From the NCBI GenBank assembly GCA_937859855.1, contig CALMAR010000057.1, forward strand, positions 1-8,073: DNA of 8,073 nt, read 5' to 3'. The notes below the pieces were generated by a model that was not told the DNA's origin, did not search any database, and saw nothing but the letters and a program-made list of their open reading frames with translations. A program made the translations under genes and the position numbers. Of this stretch, positions 1 to 6,395 are shown in pieces; the first letter of the stretch is position 1, and each line of letters starts with the position of its first letter. Origin of the DNA: an uncultured Kineosporia sp. (GTDB taxonomy: Bacteria; Actinomycetota; Actinomycetes; Actinomycetales; Kineosporiaceae).

Positions 1-247
1 GGTTCAGGGCCTCGTGGGCTCGGCCACCGAGGTCGCCGTCCGCCTGCTCACGTCGTCCCGGTTCCAGGCCCTGGTGACCGGTGGAGACCGGGATCTGCTC
101 GAACGGCTGCTGGGCGATGCGCGGCTGGCCGGGCTGGCCCAGCTGCCGCGCGGGCCGCATCTGGAGATCAGGGATCCTCGGCATGCCGCCATCCGGGCCC
201 TGCCACAACGACTGCGTGACGTCCGGCTGACCATGGATGAGCCGTGA
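1..247 (+). CDS. 3' end of an unrecognised protein-coding gene (partial)
   Basis: The frame is open from the window edge and ends in TGA at 245-247, giving about 81 residues of a protein whose N-terminus lies outside the window. A GTG at 14 is in frame, but the frame continues upstream of it without a stop, so I read this as a C-terminal fragment and not a small complete gene. The visible part is rich in Leu, Arg and Ala and looks helical, with two Leu/Arg-rich stretches (around LLERLLGDARL and IRALPQRLRDVRL). There is no membrane segment and no motif I can assign to a family. It converges with the zinc metallopeptidase gene, with 48 bp between the two stops. No function is proposed. Confidence 0.6.
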   Translation, partial: VQGLVGSATEVAVRLLTSSRFQALVTGGDRDLLERLLGDARLAGLAQLPRGPHLEIRDPRHAAIRALPQRLRDVRLTMDEP

Positions 248-295
248 TCAACCGATCGGGACGTGGCACAGCCGCCGGAATAGGGGCTCAGCGAT

Positions 296-1204
296 TCAGA
301 GATCGAGTTTGAGCGAGCCGAAAGTGTCGCAGGAGTCGATGTTCCCGCTCTGGTAGCCGGTGGTGAACCACTGCTGCCGCTGAGCGGCCGATCCATGGGT
401 CCAGGACTCGGGATTGACCCGGCCCTGGGTCTCCTTCTGGATCCGGTCATCTCCGACCGCAGCTGCGGCGTTCTGTGCTTCCTTGATGTTCTCCTGGGTC
501 AGGTCGATGCCGTTCTCGGTGCTCTTGTCCGCCAGCGTGGCCCACACCCCGGCATAGCAGTCAGCCTGCAGTTCCAGCGCGACCGAGTACTTGTTGGCGT
601 CCCGGGAGTCCTGCTCCGTGGCAGCGCGCATCTTCCGCTCGGTCCCCAGCAGAGTCTGCAGGTGATGCCCATACTCGTGAGCCAGGATGTAGCTCTGGGC
701 GAACTCGCCGTTGGCTCCGAATCGCTGCTGCAGTTCGTTCAGGAAGTCCAGGTCGAAGTAGATCTCCTGGTCCTGGGGGCAGTAGAAGGGCCCGACCTCG
801 GACGATGCCTGGCCACAGCCGGTGCTGGTCGCCGAGTTGAAGAACGCCAGCTTGGGCGGGTTGTAGCTGACGCCCCGGCGCTGGAACTCCTGCGACCACA
901 CGGTGTCGGCGATGTCGTAGGTCTTGATCAGGCGGCAGTCGGTGTACTTGTCCAGCGCGCCGTCGGAGTTGCAGCGATCCTTGAGCTGCTCACTGCTCTC
1001 CTGCTGGCCGCTGCTGCTGGCCGAGGAGGCGCCGGCCGGGATCTGCAGCTGGGAGGGATCGCCGCCCAGCAACTGGAACAGGATCACCACGATCACCCCG
1101 ACGACACCGGCGCCACCGCCGATGGCCAGCCCGCCCGCACCGCGGCCGCGCCGATCATCCACGCCACCGACATCGACCCGGTCATTGTCGAACTCGATCG
1201 GCAT
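296..1204 (-). CDS. neutral zinc metallopeptidase, YpfJ/KPN_02809 family (Pfam Zn_peptidase type)
   Basis: Predicted 302-residue membrane-anchored zinc protease. The order is a short acidic/Arg-Gly-rich cytoplasmic N-terminus (1-24), one hydrophobic segment (about 27-46), a Ser/Gln-rich linker (about 57-73) and an extracytoplasmic catalytic domain. The zinc motif HEYGH is at 176-180, with E177 the expected catalytic base. ELQADC at 211-216 is the conserved downstream motif that probably supplies the third metal ligand. GSAAQRQQWF near 272-281 is also typical of the family. Six cysteines (78, 90, 130, 142, 216, 293) fit an oxidising compartment with disulfides. The ATG is preceded by GGAGG (complement of 1210-1214) at 5 nt spacing, and the length is normal for the family. 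Family function and substrates are poorly known; a role in envelope protein turnover is inference. It is divergent from the ABC-F gene. Confidence 0.9.
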   Translation of the reverse strand: MPIEFDNDRVDVGGVDDRRGRGAGGLAIGGGAGVVGVIVVILFQLLGGDPSQLQIPAGASSASSSGQQESSEQLKDRCNSDGALDKYTDCRLIKTYDIADTVWSQEFQRRGVSYNPPKLAFFNSATSTGCGQASSEVGPFYCPQDQEIYFDLDFLNELQQRFGANGEFAQSYILAHEYGHHLQTLLGTERKMRAATEQDSRDANKYSVALELQADCYAGVWATLADKSTENGIDLTQENIKEAQNAAAAVGDDRIQKETQGRVNPESWTHGSAAQRQQWFTTGYQSGNIDSCDTFGSLKLDL

Positions 1205-1274
1205 CGCCGCCTCCGTACTCTGTCGGTCCAGCGATCAACGTACGATGGTCTCACCGCGTCCGCAGGTCACGCCC

Positions 1275-1292
1275 GCAGGCAATGTTGCCAGC
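1275..1292. repeat. inverted repeat GGCAA-TG-TTGCC in the ABC-F leader
   Basis: The arms GGCAA (1278-1282) and TTGCC (1285-1289) are perfect. After one A/A mismatch they extend by GC/GC on the outside, giving an 18-bp dyad. It ends 44 bp before the ABC-F start codon. It could be an operator for a dimeric regulator, part of an mRNA hairpin, or chance in GC-rich DNA. Confidence 0.35.
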
Positions 1293-1323
1293 GGCGGACA
1301 GCATGTCATCTCTCGCCACCGCC

Positions 1324-1328
1324 AGGAG
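1324..1328 (+). promoter_or_regulatory. ribosome binding site fixing the ABC-F start
   Basis: AGGAG lies 8 nt before ATG 1337. The same frame is open far upstream (to 395), antisense to the metallopeptidase gene, so this site and the onset of ABC homology (IVAQGVELRAGARLLLEG) decide the start. Confidence 0.7.
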
Positions 1329-1336
1329 CTCCCGTC

Positions 1337-2935
1337 ATGATCGTCGCCCAGGGCGTGGAGCTGCGCGCTGGCGCCCGGCTACTGCTGGAGGGCGCGACGT
1401 TCCGGGGCGGGCCAGGGCAGCGGGTGGGCCTGGTCGGGCGCAACGGTGCGGGCAAGACCACCCTCACCAAGGTGCTGGCCGGACAGGCCCAGCCCGCCGC
1501 CGGTACGGTCGCCCGGACCGGCGACATCGGCTATCTGCCGCAGGATCCGCGCACCGGAGATCTGGACCAGGCTGCCCGTGACCGGGTGCTGTCGGCGCGC
1601 GGGCTGGACGACATCATCCGCCGCCTCCGCGAGACCGAGGGCGCGATGGCCAGCGTGGACGAGGAGACCCGGGACGCCGCGATGACCCGGTACGCGCGGC
1701 TGGACGCTGAATTCACTGCCCGGGGCGGATATGCGGCCGAGAGCGAGGCCGCCGCGATCTGCTCCAGCCTGAATCTGCCGGAGAAGCTGCTGACCCAGCC
1801 GATCGGCACGCTCTCCGGCGGGCAGCGGCGCCGGGTCGAGCTGGCCCGGATACTCTTCTCCGGCGCCCCCACCCTGCTGCTGGACGAGCCGACCAACCAC
1901 TTGGACGCCGATTCGATCGCCTGGCTGCGCGACTTCCTGAAGGTGTGGACCGGCGGCCTGGTGGTGATCAGTCACGATGTCGGTTTGCTCGACGTGGTGG
2001 TGAACTCGGTCTTCCATCTCGACGCCAGCCGGGCCGTGCTGGACGTCTACGCCACCAACTGGAAGACCTATCTGCAGCAGCGGGAGACCGACGAGCGCCG
2101 TCGCAAGCGGGAGCGGGCCAACGCGGAGAAGAAGGCCAGTGCGCTGATGGCCCAGGCGGACAAGATGCGGGCCAAGGCCACCAAAGCCGTTGCCGCGCAG
2201 AACATGGCTCGCCGGGCCGAGCGGCTGCTGGCCGGGCTGGAGGACACCCGCCAGCAGGATCGGGTGGCCAAGCTCAGGTTCCCCCACCCCGTGCCCTGCG
2301 GCCGGACCCCCCTGCAGGCCAGCGAACTGAGCAAGAGCTTCGGCAGCAGCGAGGTTTTCACCGACGTCGACCTGGCCATCGACCGCGGCAGCCGGGTGGT
2401 GGTGCTGGGGCTGAACGGGGCCGGCAAGACAACGTTGCTGCGGATCCTGGGCGGACTCGAGATCCCCGACACCGGCACAGTCGAGCCCGGCCACGGCTTA
2501 CGGCTGGGCTACTACGCGCAGGAACACGAAACCCTGGACATCGCCCGGACCGTGCTGGAGAACATGCGTACCGCCGCTCCAGACCTCACCGATACCGAGG
2601 TCCGGACCGTGCTCGGGTCGTTCCTGTTCAGCGGGGATGACGTCACCAAGCCCGCCGGGGTGCTGTCCGGCGGGGAGAAGACCCGGCTGGCACTGGCCAC
2701 CCTGGTCGTTTCCGGGGCCAACGTGCTGCTACTGGACGAGCCGACCAACAACCTGGACCCGGCCAGTCGCGACGAGGTACTGGACGCGCTGCGCCGGTAC
2801 GAGGGCGCCATCGTGCTGGTCACTCACGACGAGGGAGCGGTCGAAGCGCTTCACCCCGAACGCGTGGTACTGCTGCCAGATGGCGACGAAGACTTCTGGA
2901 ATCGCGACTATCTGGAGCTGGTCAGCCTCGCGTAA
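1337..2935 (+). CDS. ABC-F family ATP-binding cassette protein (ribosome-associated; Rv1473-like)
   Basis: A 532-residue soluble protein with two nucleotide-binding domains and no membrane segment, which is the ABC-F layout. NBD1: Walker A GRNGAGKTT (34-42), signature LSGGQ (159-163), Walker B ending D183-E184 followed by PTNHLD, H-loop H213. Next comes a long charged linker (about 240-315, rich in Arg/Lys/Glu/Ala) corresponding to the P-site tRNA interaction motif region. NBD2: Walker A GLNGAGKTT (358-366), LSGGE (443-447), Walker B D467-E468 with PTNNLD, H-loop H497. Both sites retain the catalytic glutamate, so both should hydrolyse ATP. ABC-F proteins bind the ribosomal E site and act as translation factors or displace antibiotics. 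From memory, the closest named relative is M. tuberculosis Rv1473, annotated as macrolide-related; which role applies here cannot be told from sequence. There is no transporter partner; the nearby exporter carries its own NBD. Confidence 0.93.
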   Translation: MIVAQGVELRAGARLLLEGATFRGGPGQRVGLVGRNGAGKTTLTKVLAGQAQPAAGTVARTGDIGYLPQDPRTGDLDQAARDRVLSARGLDDIIRRLRETEGAMASVDEETRDAAMTRYARLDAEFTARGGYAAESEAAAICSSLNLPEKLLTQPIGTLSGGQRRRVELARILFSGAPTLLLDEPTNHLDADSIAWLRDFLKVWTGGLVVISHDVGLLDVVVNSVFHLDASRAVLDVYATNWKTYLQQRETDERRRKRERANAEKKASALMAQADKMRAKATKAVAAQNMARRAERLLAGLEDTRQQDRVAKLRFPHPVPCGRTPLQASELSKSFGSSEVFTDVDLAIDRGSRVVVLGLNGAGKTTLLRILGGLEIPDTGTVEPGHGLRLGYYAQEHETLDIARTVLENMRTAAPDLTDTEVRTVLGSFLFSGDDVTKPAGVLSGGEKTRLALATLVVSGANVLLLDEPTNNLDPASRDEVLDALRRYEGAIVLVTHDEGAVEALHPERVVLLPDGDEDFWNRDYLELVSLA

Positions 2936-3052
2936 CCGGGCAACCTGCTCAAAAACTCTGTGAATCGCGCCGTTACGTCATTGTCGAGTGGCGGTAAGTG
3001 GATCTATTGCCGAGCATGAACGTCATCACTCCACCACGTTCGAGGAGGATTC
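2936..3052 (+). promoter_or_regulatory. possible promoter region of the small HTH gene
   Basis: TTGTCG at 2981-2986 and TCTATT at 3003-3008 are spaced 16 bp and could serve as -35 and -10 elements. This would give the HTH gene its own promoter rather than simple read-through from the ABC-F gene. The -10 match is poor and I see no rho-independent terminator after the ABC-F stop, so cotranscription remains possible. Confidence 0.25.
3043..3048 (+). promoter_or_regulatory. strong ribosome binding site for the GTG-initiated HTH gene
   Basis: AGGAGG lies 4 nt before GTG 3053, slightly close but a full match to the anti-Shine-Dalgarno sequence. It supports the GTG start; no other start codon in the frame is better placed. 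Confidence 0.7.
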
Positions 3053-3271
3053 GTGGCCGACAGCGTCAAGAAGGGTGCCAGGATCACCGGTACCGATCGC
3101 TCCAAACTCGCGGGCGAGCTGAAGAAGAAATACACCTCGGGTTCCAGCATCCGGGCCCTCGCTGAAGAGACCGGGCGTTCCTATGGATTCGTGCACCGGA
3201 TCCTGACCGAGAATGAAGTGCAGTTGCGTGGCCGCGGTGGTGCCACGAGGGGCAAGGCCAAGCAGCGTTAA
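3053..3271 (+). CDS. small helix-turn-helix protein (Rv1473A-like)
   Basis: A 72-residue basic protein starting at GTG. Residues 1-26 are rich in Lys/Arg (KKGAR, GELKKKY). Residues about 32-56 form a clear helix-turn-helix: SIRALAEETGRSYGFVHRIL has the alanine/glycine spacing of a resolvase- or MerR-like HTH, with GRSYGFVHRIL as recognition helix. The tail is GRGGATRGKAKQR, an Arg/Gly/Lys-rich extension that could add non-specific nucleic-acid contact. There is no effector or dimerisation domain. It lies 117 bp downstream of the ABC-F gene; the same order is, from memory, seen in mycobacteria (Rv1473-Rv1473A) and other actinobacteria, suggesting a functional tie. It could regulate its own region or act as a small nucleoid-type protein. 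DNA binding is inferred from the fold; no target is known. Confidence 0.85.
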   Translation: MADSVKKGARITGTDRSKLAGELKKKYTSGSSIRALAEETGRSYGFVHRILTENEVQLRGRGGATRGKAKQR

Positions 3272-3291
3272 GCAGGTTCCCTCGCCGTTCC

Positions 3292-3321
3292 GCGGCCGGC
3301 CGGGGTGATCCGCGCGGCCGC
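3292..3321 (+). terminator. possible GC-rich hairpin after the HTH gene
   Basis: The arms GCGGCCG (3292-3298) and CGGCCGC (3315-3321) pair perfectly around a 16-nt loop, 20 bp past the HTH stop codon. There is no T-tract, so this would be an atypical actinobacterial terminator at best; in DNA this GC-rich it may be chance. The rest of the 3272-3502 gap shows nothing I can call. Confidence 0.25.
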
Positions 3322-3488
3322 ATCGAGCCGCATCATGGTCGCCCTGGCCGGTCGGTGGTCAACGGCATCTCCCGCGTGTTCACTGACCAGCACCGGATGA
3401 TGACTGCTCCCTGATGCGTTACTCACACTGATCGAGCCTGGATGGCCACCGAGCCGGCTGGCTGGTCGGTGTGGTTCGGGGAATCGTG

Positions 3489-3495
3489 GGAGGAG
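3489..3495 (+). promoter_or_regulatory. ribosome binding site fixing the GTG start of the ABC exporter
   Basis: GGAGGAG lies 7 nt before GTG 3503. This supports GTG over the in-frame ATG at 3530, which has no comparable site. Confidence 0.7.
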
Positions 3496-3502
3496 TTAAC
3501 CG

Positions 3503-5419
3503 GTGCAGCCAAGTGCGGCGTGGACGGTGATGCAGTCCTATCGCCGCGATACCAGCGTCAAGGATCGGCCGCTGGCCCCGGGGACCCGGCGACGGGTGTT
3601 CGGATACGCCCAGCCCTATCGCCGCCTCATTTCCGAGTTCCTGGTACTGGTGGTTTTCGACGCCTTCCTGGTGATCCTGACGCCCTTGTTGCTCAAGCAG
3701 ATCGTGGACAAGGGCGTGGCCCGCGGCGACAAGTCCCTGGTGGCCGTGCTGGCGGTGCTGGTCGCCCTGGTCGCCGTCGTCGATGTCGTGGTTGGACTGG
3801 CCCAGCGCTGGCAGTCGGCCCGGATCGGCGAGGGTCTCATCTTCGACCTGCGGACCGAGGTGTTCGACCACGTGCTGCGCCAGCCGATCGCGTTCTTCAC
3901 CCGGGCGCAGACCGGCGCGCTGGTGTCCCGGCTGAACAGCGACGTGAACGGCGCCCAGCAGGCCTTCACCTCCACCCTGTCCGGCGTGGTGTCCAACATC
4001 GTGTCGCTGATCCTGGTCACCATCACGATGCTGTTCCTGTCCTGGCCGATCACCCTGATCGCCCTGGTGATGCTGCCCGTGTTCCTCTGGCCGGCCCGGC
4101 GTTTCGGGGTCCGGCTGCAATCGCTGGCCCGCGAGCAGATGCAGCTGAACGCTGATCTGGGCAACCGGATGACCGAGCGGTTCAACGTAGCCGGAGCGAT
4201 GCTGGTGAAGCTGTTCGGACGGCCCGGCCAGGAGAGCCAGGAGTTCCGCGAGCGGGCCGCCCGCAACCGCGACATCGGCGTGCGGATCGCCATGAACAAC
4301 CGGGTGTTCTTCTCGTCACTGACCCTGGTGGCATCGCTGGCAACCGCCCTGGTGTACGGCCTCGGCGGCGTTCTGACCATCGACGGCTCGGTGTCGGTGG
4401 GCACTCTGCTGGCCCTGGCTGCTCTGCTCGGGCGGCTGTACGGGCCCCTCACCGGCCTGTCCAACGTCCGGGTGGATGTGATGACCGCTCTGGTCAGCTT
4501 CGAGCGGGTGTTCGAGGTGCTGGACCTGCCGCCGGCGGTCGCAGACGCGCCGGACGCTCAGCCCCTGCCGGTCGGCCCGCCTGGTTCGCCCGGTTCGCAC
4601 GGTTCGCCTGGTTCGATGGTGGTGGAACTGGATGACGTGCACTTCAGCTACCCGTCCGCGGACGAGGTGTCACTGGCCAGCCTGGAGAAGGTGGCGGTGC
4701 CTGACCGCCGCGGCAGCGGTGAGGTGCTGCACGGCATCAGCCTGACCATCCAGCCCGGTCAACTGGTCGCCCTGGTCGGACCCAGCGGCGGGGGCAAGAC
4801 CACCATCACCAGCTTGGTGGCCCGGCTCTACGACCCCACTTCGGGCGTGGTCCGGATCGGGGGTACCGACCTGCGCGAGGCCACCCTGGAATCGGTGCAC
4901 GACGCCGTCGGCGTGGTCACCCAGGAGGCGCACCTGTTCCACGACACGGTGCGCTCCAACCTGCTCTACGCCCGGCCGTCCGCCACCGAGGCAGAGATGA
5001 TCCAGGTTCTGCGCCTGGCTCAGATCTGGGACCTGGTCAGCGGCCTGCCCGAGGGCCTGGACACCGTGGTCGGTGATCGCGGGCACCGGCTGTCCGGAGG
5101 GGAGAAGCAGCGGATCGCCCTGGCCCGCCTGCTGCTCAAGGCGCCGGGCATCGTGGTGCTGGACGAGGCGACCGCGCACCTGGACTCGGAGTCGGAAGCA
5201 GCGGTGCAGCGAGCGCTGGACCAGACCCTCGACGGGCGGACGGCGATCGTGATCGCGCACCGGCTCTCCACCGTGCGAGCGGCCGACCTGATCGCGGTGA
5301 TCGAGGCCGGCCGGATCGTGGAGCAGGGCCGGCATGCTGACCTGATCGCCGCCGGAGGCCTGTACGCCGACCTGTATCACACCCAGTTCGCCAGCCAGGC
5401 CACTCCTGCCCCCGCCTGA
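3503..5419 (+). CDS. ABC exporter, fused transmembrane and ATP-binding domains (type IV, MsbA/MDR-like)
   Basis: A 638-residue half-transporter: a membrane domain (about 40-320) followed by one ATPase domain (about 373-630). Hydrophobic stretches at about 43-64, 80-100, 158-180, 181-198, 270-292 and 296-314 fit six helices. ATPase motifs: A-loop Y383, Walker A GPSGGGKTT (426-434), Q-loop Q474, signature LSGGE (530-534), Walker B D554-E555, H-loop H586. All catalytic residues are present, so a homodimer would have two competent sites. Two oddities: a PGS-type tandem repeat links the domains (360-371), and about 18 extra residues sit between the A-loop and Walker A (around 386-406), where this class usually has about 25 residues and here has 43. 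I recall a similar insertion in other actinobacterial exporters. It probably exports lipid, peptide or drug; the substrate is unknown. No second half-transporter is adjacent. Confidence 0.9.
   Translation: MQPSAAWTVMQSYRRDTSVKDRPLAPGTRRRVFGYAQPYRRLISEFLVLVVFDAFLVILTPLLLKQIVDKGVARGDKSLVAVLAVLVALVAVVDVVVGLAQRWQSARIGEGLIFDLRTEVFDHVLRQPIAFFTRAQTGALVSRLNSDVNGAQQAFTSTLSGVVSNIVSLILVTITMLFLSWPITLIALVMLPVFLWPARRFGVRLQSLAREQMQLNADLGNRMTERFNVAGAMLVKLFGRPGQESQEFRERAARNRDIGVRIAMNNRVFFSSLTLVASLATALVYGLGGVLTIDGSVSVGTLLALAALLGRLYGPLTGLSNVRVDVMTALVSFERVFEVLDLPPAVADAPDAQPLPVGPPGSPGSHGSPGSMVVELDDVHFSYPSADEVSLASLEKVAVPDRRGSGEVLHGISLTIQPGQLVALVGPSGGGKTTITSLVARLYDPTSGVVRIGGTDLREATLESVHDAVGVVTQEAHLFHDTVRSNLLYARPSATEAEMIQVLRLAQIWDLVSGLPEGLDTVVGDRGHRLSGGEKQRIALARLLLKAPGIVVLDEATAHLDSESEAAVQRALDQTLDGRTAIVIAHRLSTVRAADLIAVIEAGRIVEQGRHADLIAAGGLYADLYHTQFASQATPAPA
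4580..4615 (+). repeat. four tandem 9-bp repeats (consensus CCYGGTTCG) inside the exporter gene
   Basis: Four head-to-tail units, CCTGGTTCG, CCCGGTTCG, CACGGTTCG and CCTGGTTCG, encode PGS-PGS-HGS-PGS at residues 360-371. The repeat lies exactly in the linker between membrane and ATPase domains. The unit length is a multiple of three, so copy-number change would keep the frame. Confidence 0.9.
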
Positions 5420-5430
5420 ACCAGAGCTGG

Positions 5431-5444
5431 GCCGCGGCCGCGGC
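5431..5444. terminator. GC palindrome between convergent exporter and SDR genes (possible bidirectional terminator)
   Basis: GCCGCGGCCGCGGC is a perfect 14-bp palindrome in the 25-bp gap between the two stops, so it could fold in either transcript. Flanking GAGC (5424-5427) and GCTC (5443-5446) may extend or compete with the stem. There is no T-tract on either side, so function as a terminator is inferred from position only. Confidence 0.3.
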
Positions 5445-6209
5445 TCAGAGGCCGGCCGACCGTCCGCCGTCCACGCCCAGCATGGTGCCGGTGACGTAGC
5501 TGGCGGCGGGAGAGAGCAGGAACACGGCGGGCCGGGCGAACTCCAGCGGATCGCCGTAGCGGCCCAGCGGGATCTGCGCCTCGTTGCTGCGCCGGACGTC
5601 TTCGGCCCGGCCACTCAGCTCGTCCAGTTCGCGGGCGCGATCGGTGTCGATGGTGCCAGGCATGATGCCGTTCACCCGCAGGTTCCGCTGGCCCAGCTCA
5701 CTCGCCATGGTCTTAGCCACCATCGCCAGACCGGGCCGTAAGCCGTTGCTGAGAGCCAGGTTCGGCAATGGCTGGCGCACGGAGCTGGACAGCACCAGGA
5801 CCAGTGAGCCGCCCTCGCGGGAGGACAGCCTGGCGATCGTCCGGGCGATCCGGAGCGGGCCGAGGAAGGTGCTCTCGAACGCCATCCTCCAGTCGCCGTC
5901 CTCCAGATCCATCACCGCTCCCGGCGGCGGTCCGCCGACGCTGATCAAGCCACCGTCCAGCCGCCCGTACCGCGCGATCGCCGCCGCGGCCAGGCAGGTC
6001 TCGATCCCGGGCTGGGAGATGTCACCGGTCACCGCCAGCGCCCGCTCGGAGCCACCCAGCGCGGCCGCCGTGGCCACCAGCCGGTCCTCATCCCGGGCGC
6101 ACAACACCAGCCGGGCCCCTTCGGCGGCCAGCAGTTCAGCGCAAGCCTTGCCCAGGCCGCGCGAGGCCCCGGTCACGACGTACACCCGATCGCTGAGGCC
6201 AAGATCCAT
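5445..6209 (-). CDS. SDR family oxidoreductase with atypical active site
   Basis: A 254-residue Rossmann protein of classical SDR length. The N-terminal cofactor motif TGASRGLG is at 13-20. R39-D40 after the second strand (LCARD) suggests possible NADP preference. The C-terminal region has the usual N180-G and PGTIDTDR motif (184-191), and LGRYGDPLEFARPAVFL then GVDGG (245-249), as in FabG-like members. The active site is unusual: the serine is present (SSS, 141-143), but alignment by spacing puts S154 and R158 where Tyr and Lys of YxxxK belong (LSNGLRPG). The usual NNAG is replaced by SVGGPPPG (90-97). I recall a subfamily with this SxxxR arrangement, so it is probably not a sequencing error, but the chemistry is uncertain. 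The ATG has AGGA 7 nt upstream (complement of 6217-6220). It converges on the exporter and diverges from the prephenate dehydratase gene. Confidence 0.88.
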   Translation of the reverse strand: MDLGLSDRVYVVTGASRGLGKACAELLAAEGARLVLCARDEDRLVATAAALGGSERALAVTGDISQPGIETCLAAAAIARYGRLDGGLISVGGPPPGAVMDLEDGDWRMAFESTFLGPLRIARTIARLSSREGGSLVLVLSSSVRQPLPNLALSNGLRPGLAMVAKTMASELGQRNLRVNGIMPGTIDTDRARELDELSGRAEDVRRSNEAQIPLGRYGDPLEFARPAVFLLSPAASYVTGTMLGVDGGRSAGL

Positions 6210-6395
6210 CGAGTCATCCTGTTCCGGCCGGCTGCATGAACACCTAGTTCACAATGAGTTGCAGGAGCGTCACTCTACGGTGCCGGGTGGAGCGACGTCC
6301 GGAAGCTGCGTCGGCTGATCGGATGGCATGATTCAGGTCAGACGCTCAGACGCCCGGGCAGAAGCGGTCAGCAGAAGGTGGACACCCCTACTCCG
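6210..6395. promoter_or_regulatory. divergent promoter region between SDR and prephenate dehydratase genes
   Basis: The gap between the two start codons must contain both promoters. I could not find a convincing -35/-10 pair on either strand. An inverted repeat at 6237-6251 is the only clear element. I see no leader peptide rich in Phe codons and no T-box-like structure for the dehydratase gene. Confidence 0.4.
6237..6251. promoter_or_regulatory. inverted repeat TGAAC-N5-GTTCA, candidate operator
   Basis: TGAACACCTAGTTCA has perfect 5-bp arms and a 5-nt centre. Its near edge is 27 bp before the SDR start codon and inside the divergent region. It resembles an actinobacterial LexA box (GAAC-N4-GTTC), but the spacer is one base too long and the flanking bases differ, so I do not call it LexA. 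It could bind a dimeric repressor controlling the SDR gene. Confidence 0.35.

Larger units (their letters stand above)
1205..1336. promoter_or_regulatory. divergent promoter/leader region between metallopeptidase and ABC-F genes
   Basis: This 132-bp gap must hold the promoters of both flanking genes. A TACGAT hexamer at 1241-1246 matches the actinobacterial -10 pattern (TAnnnT) for rightward transcription, but no good -35 stands 16-18 bp upstream. Downstream of it lie nested inverted repeats: GTCCGC at 1258-1263 against GCGGAC at 1294-1299, enclosing the 1275-1292 repeat. Transcribed rightward, these would form a stem-loop in the ABC-F leader. The promoter assignment is weak; the inverted repeats are read directly. 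Confidence 0.4.

Noticed and set aside
395..1336. The ABC-F reading frame is open about 940 bp upstream of the chosen start, giving a potential 846-residue protein.
   Set aside because: The extension is antisense to the well-supported metallopeptidase gene, has no domain resemblance, and the ATG at 1337 has a good Shine-Dalgarno site exactly where ABC homology begins.
1379..2494. Long 371-codon open frame on the minus strand inside the ABC-F gene.
   Set aside because: It mirrors the ABC-F coding frame, is full of low-complexity Gly/Gln/Pro/Ala composition and shows no family motif; such antisense frames are expected at this GC content.
3416..4464. Overlapping minus-strand frames (233 and 282 codons) over the exporter's membrane domain.
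   Set aside because: Composition is His/Gln/Asp- or Ser/Arg-rich shadow coding; the plus-strand frame gives coherent membrane helices.
4670..5614. Minus-strand 314-codon open frame spanning the exporter's ATPase domain and the SDR 3' end.
   Set aside because: It crosses two real genes with full catalytic motifs in other frames and has no recognisable domain.
6237..6251. SOS (LexA) box assignment for the TGAAC/GTTCA dyad.
   Set aside because: Actinobacterial LexA boxes have a 4-nt spacer and CGAAC/GTTCG flanks; this site has 5 nt and different flanks.
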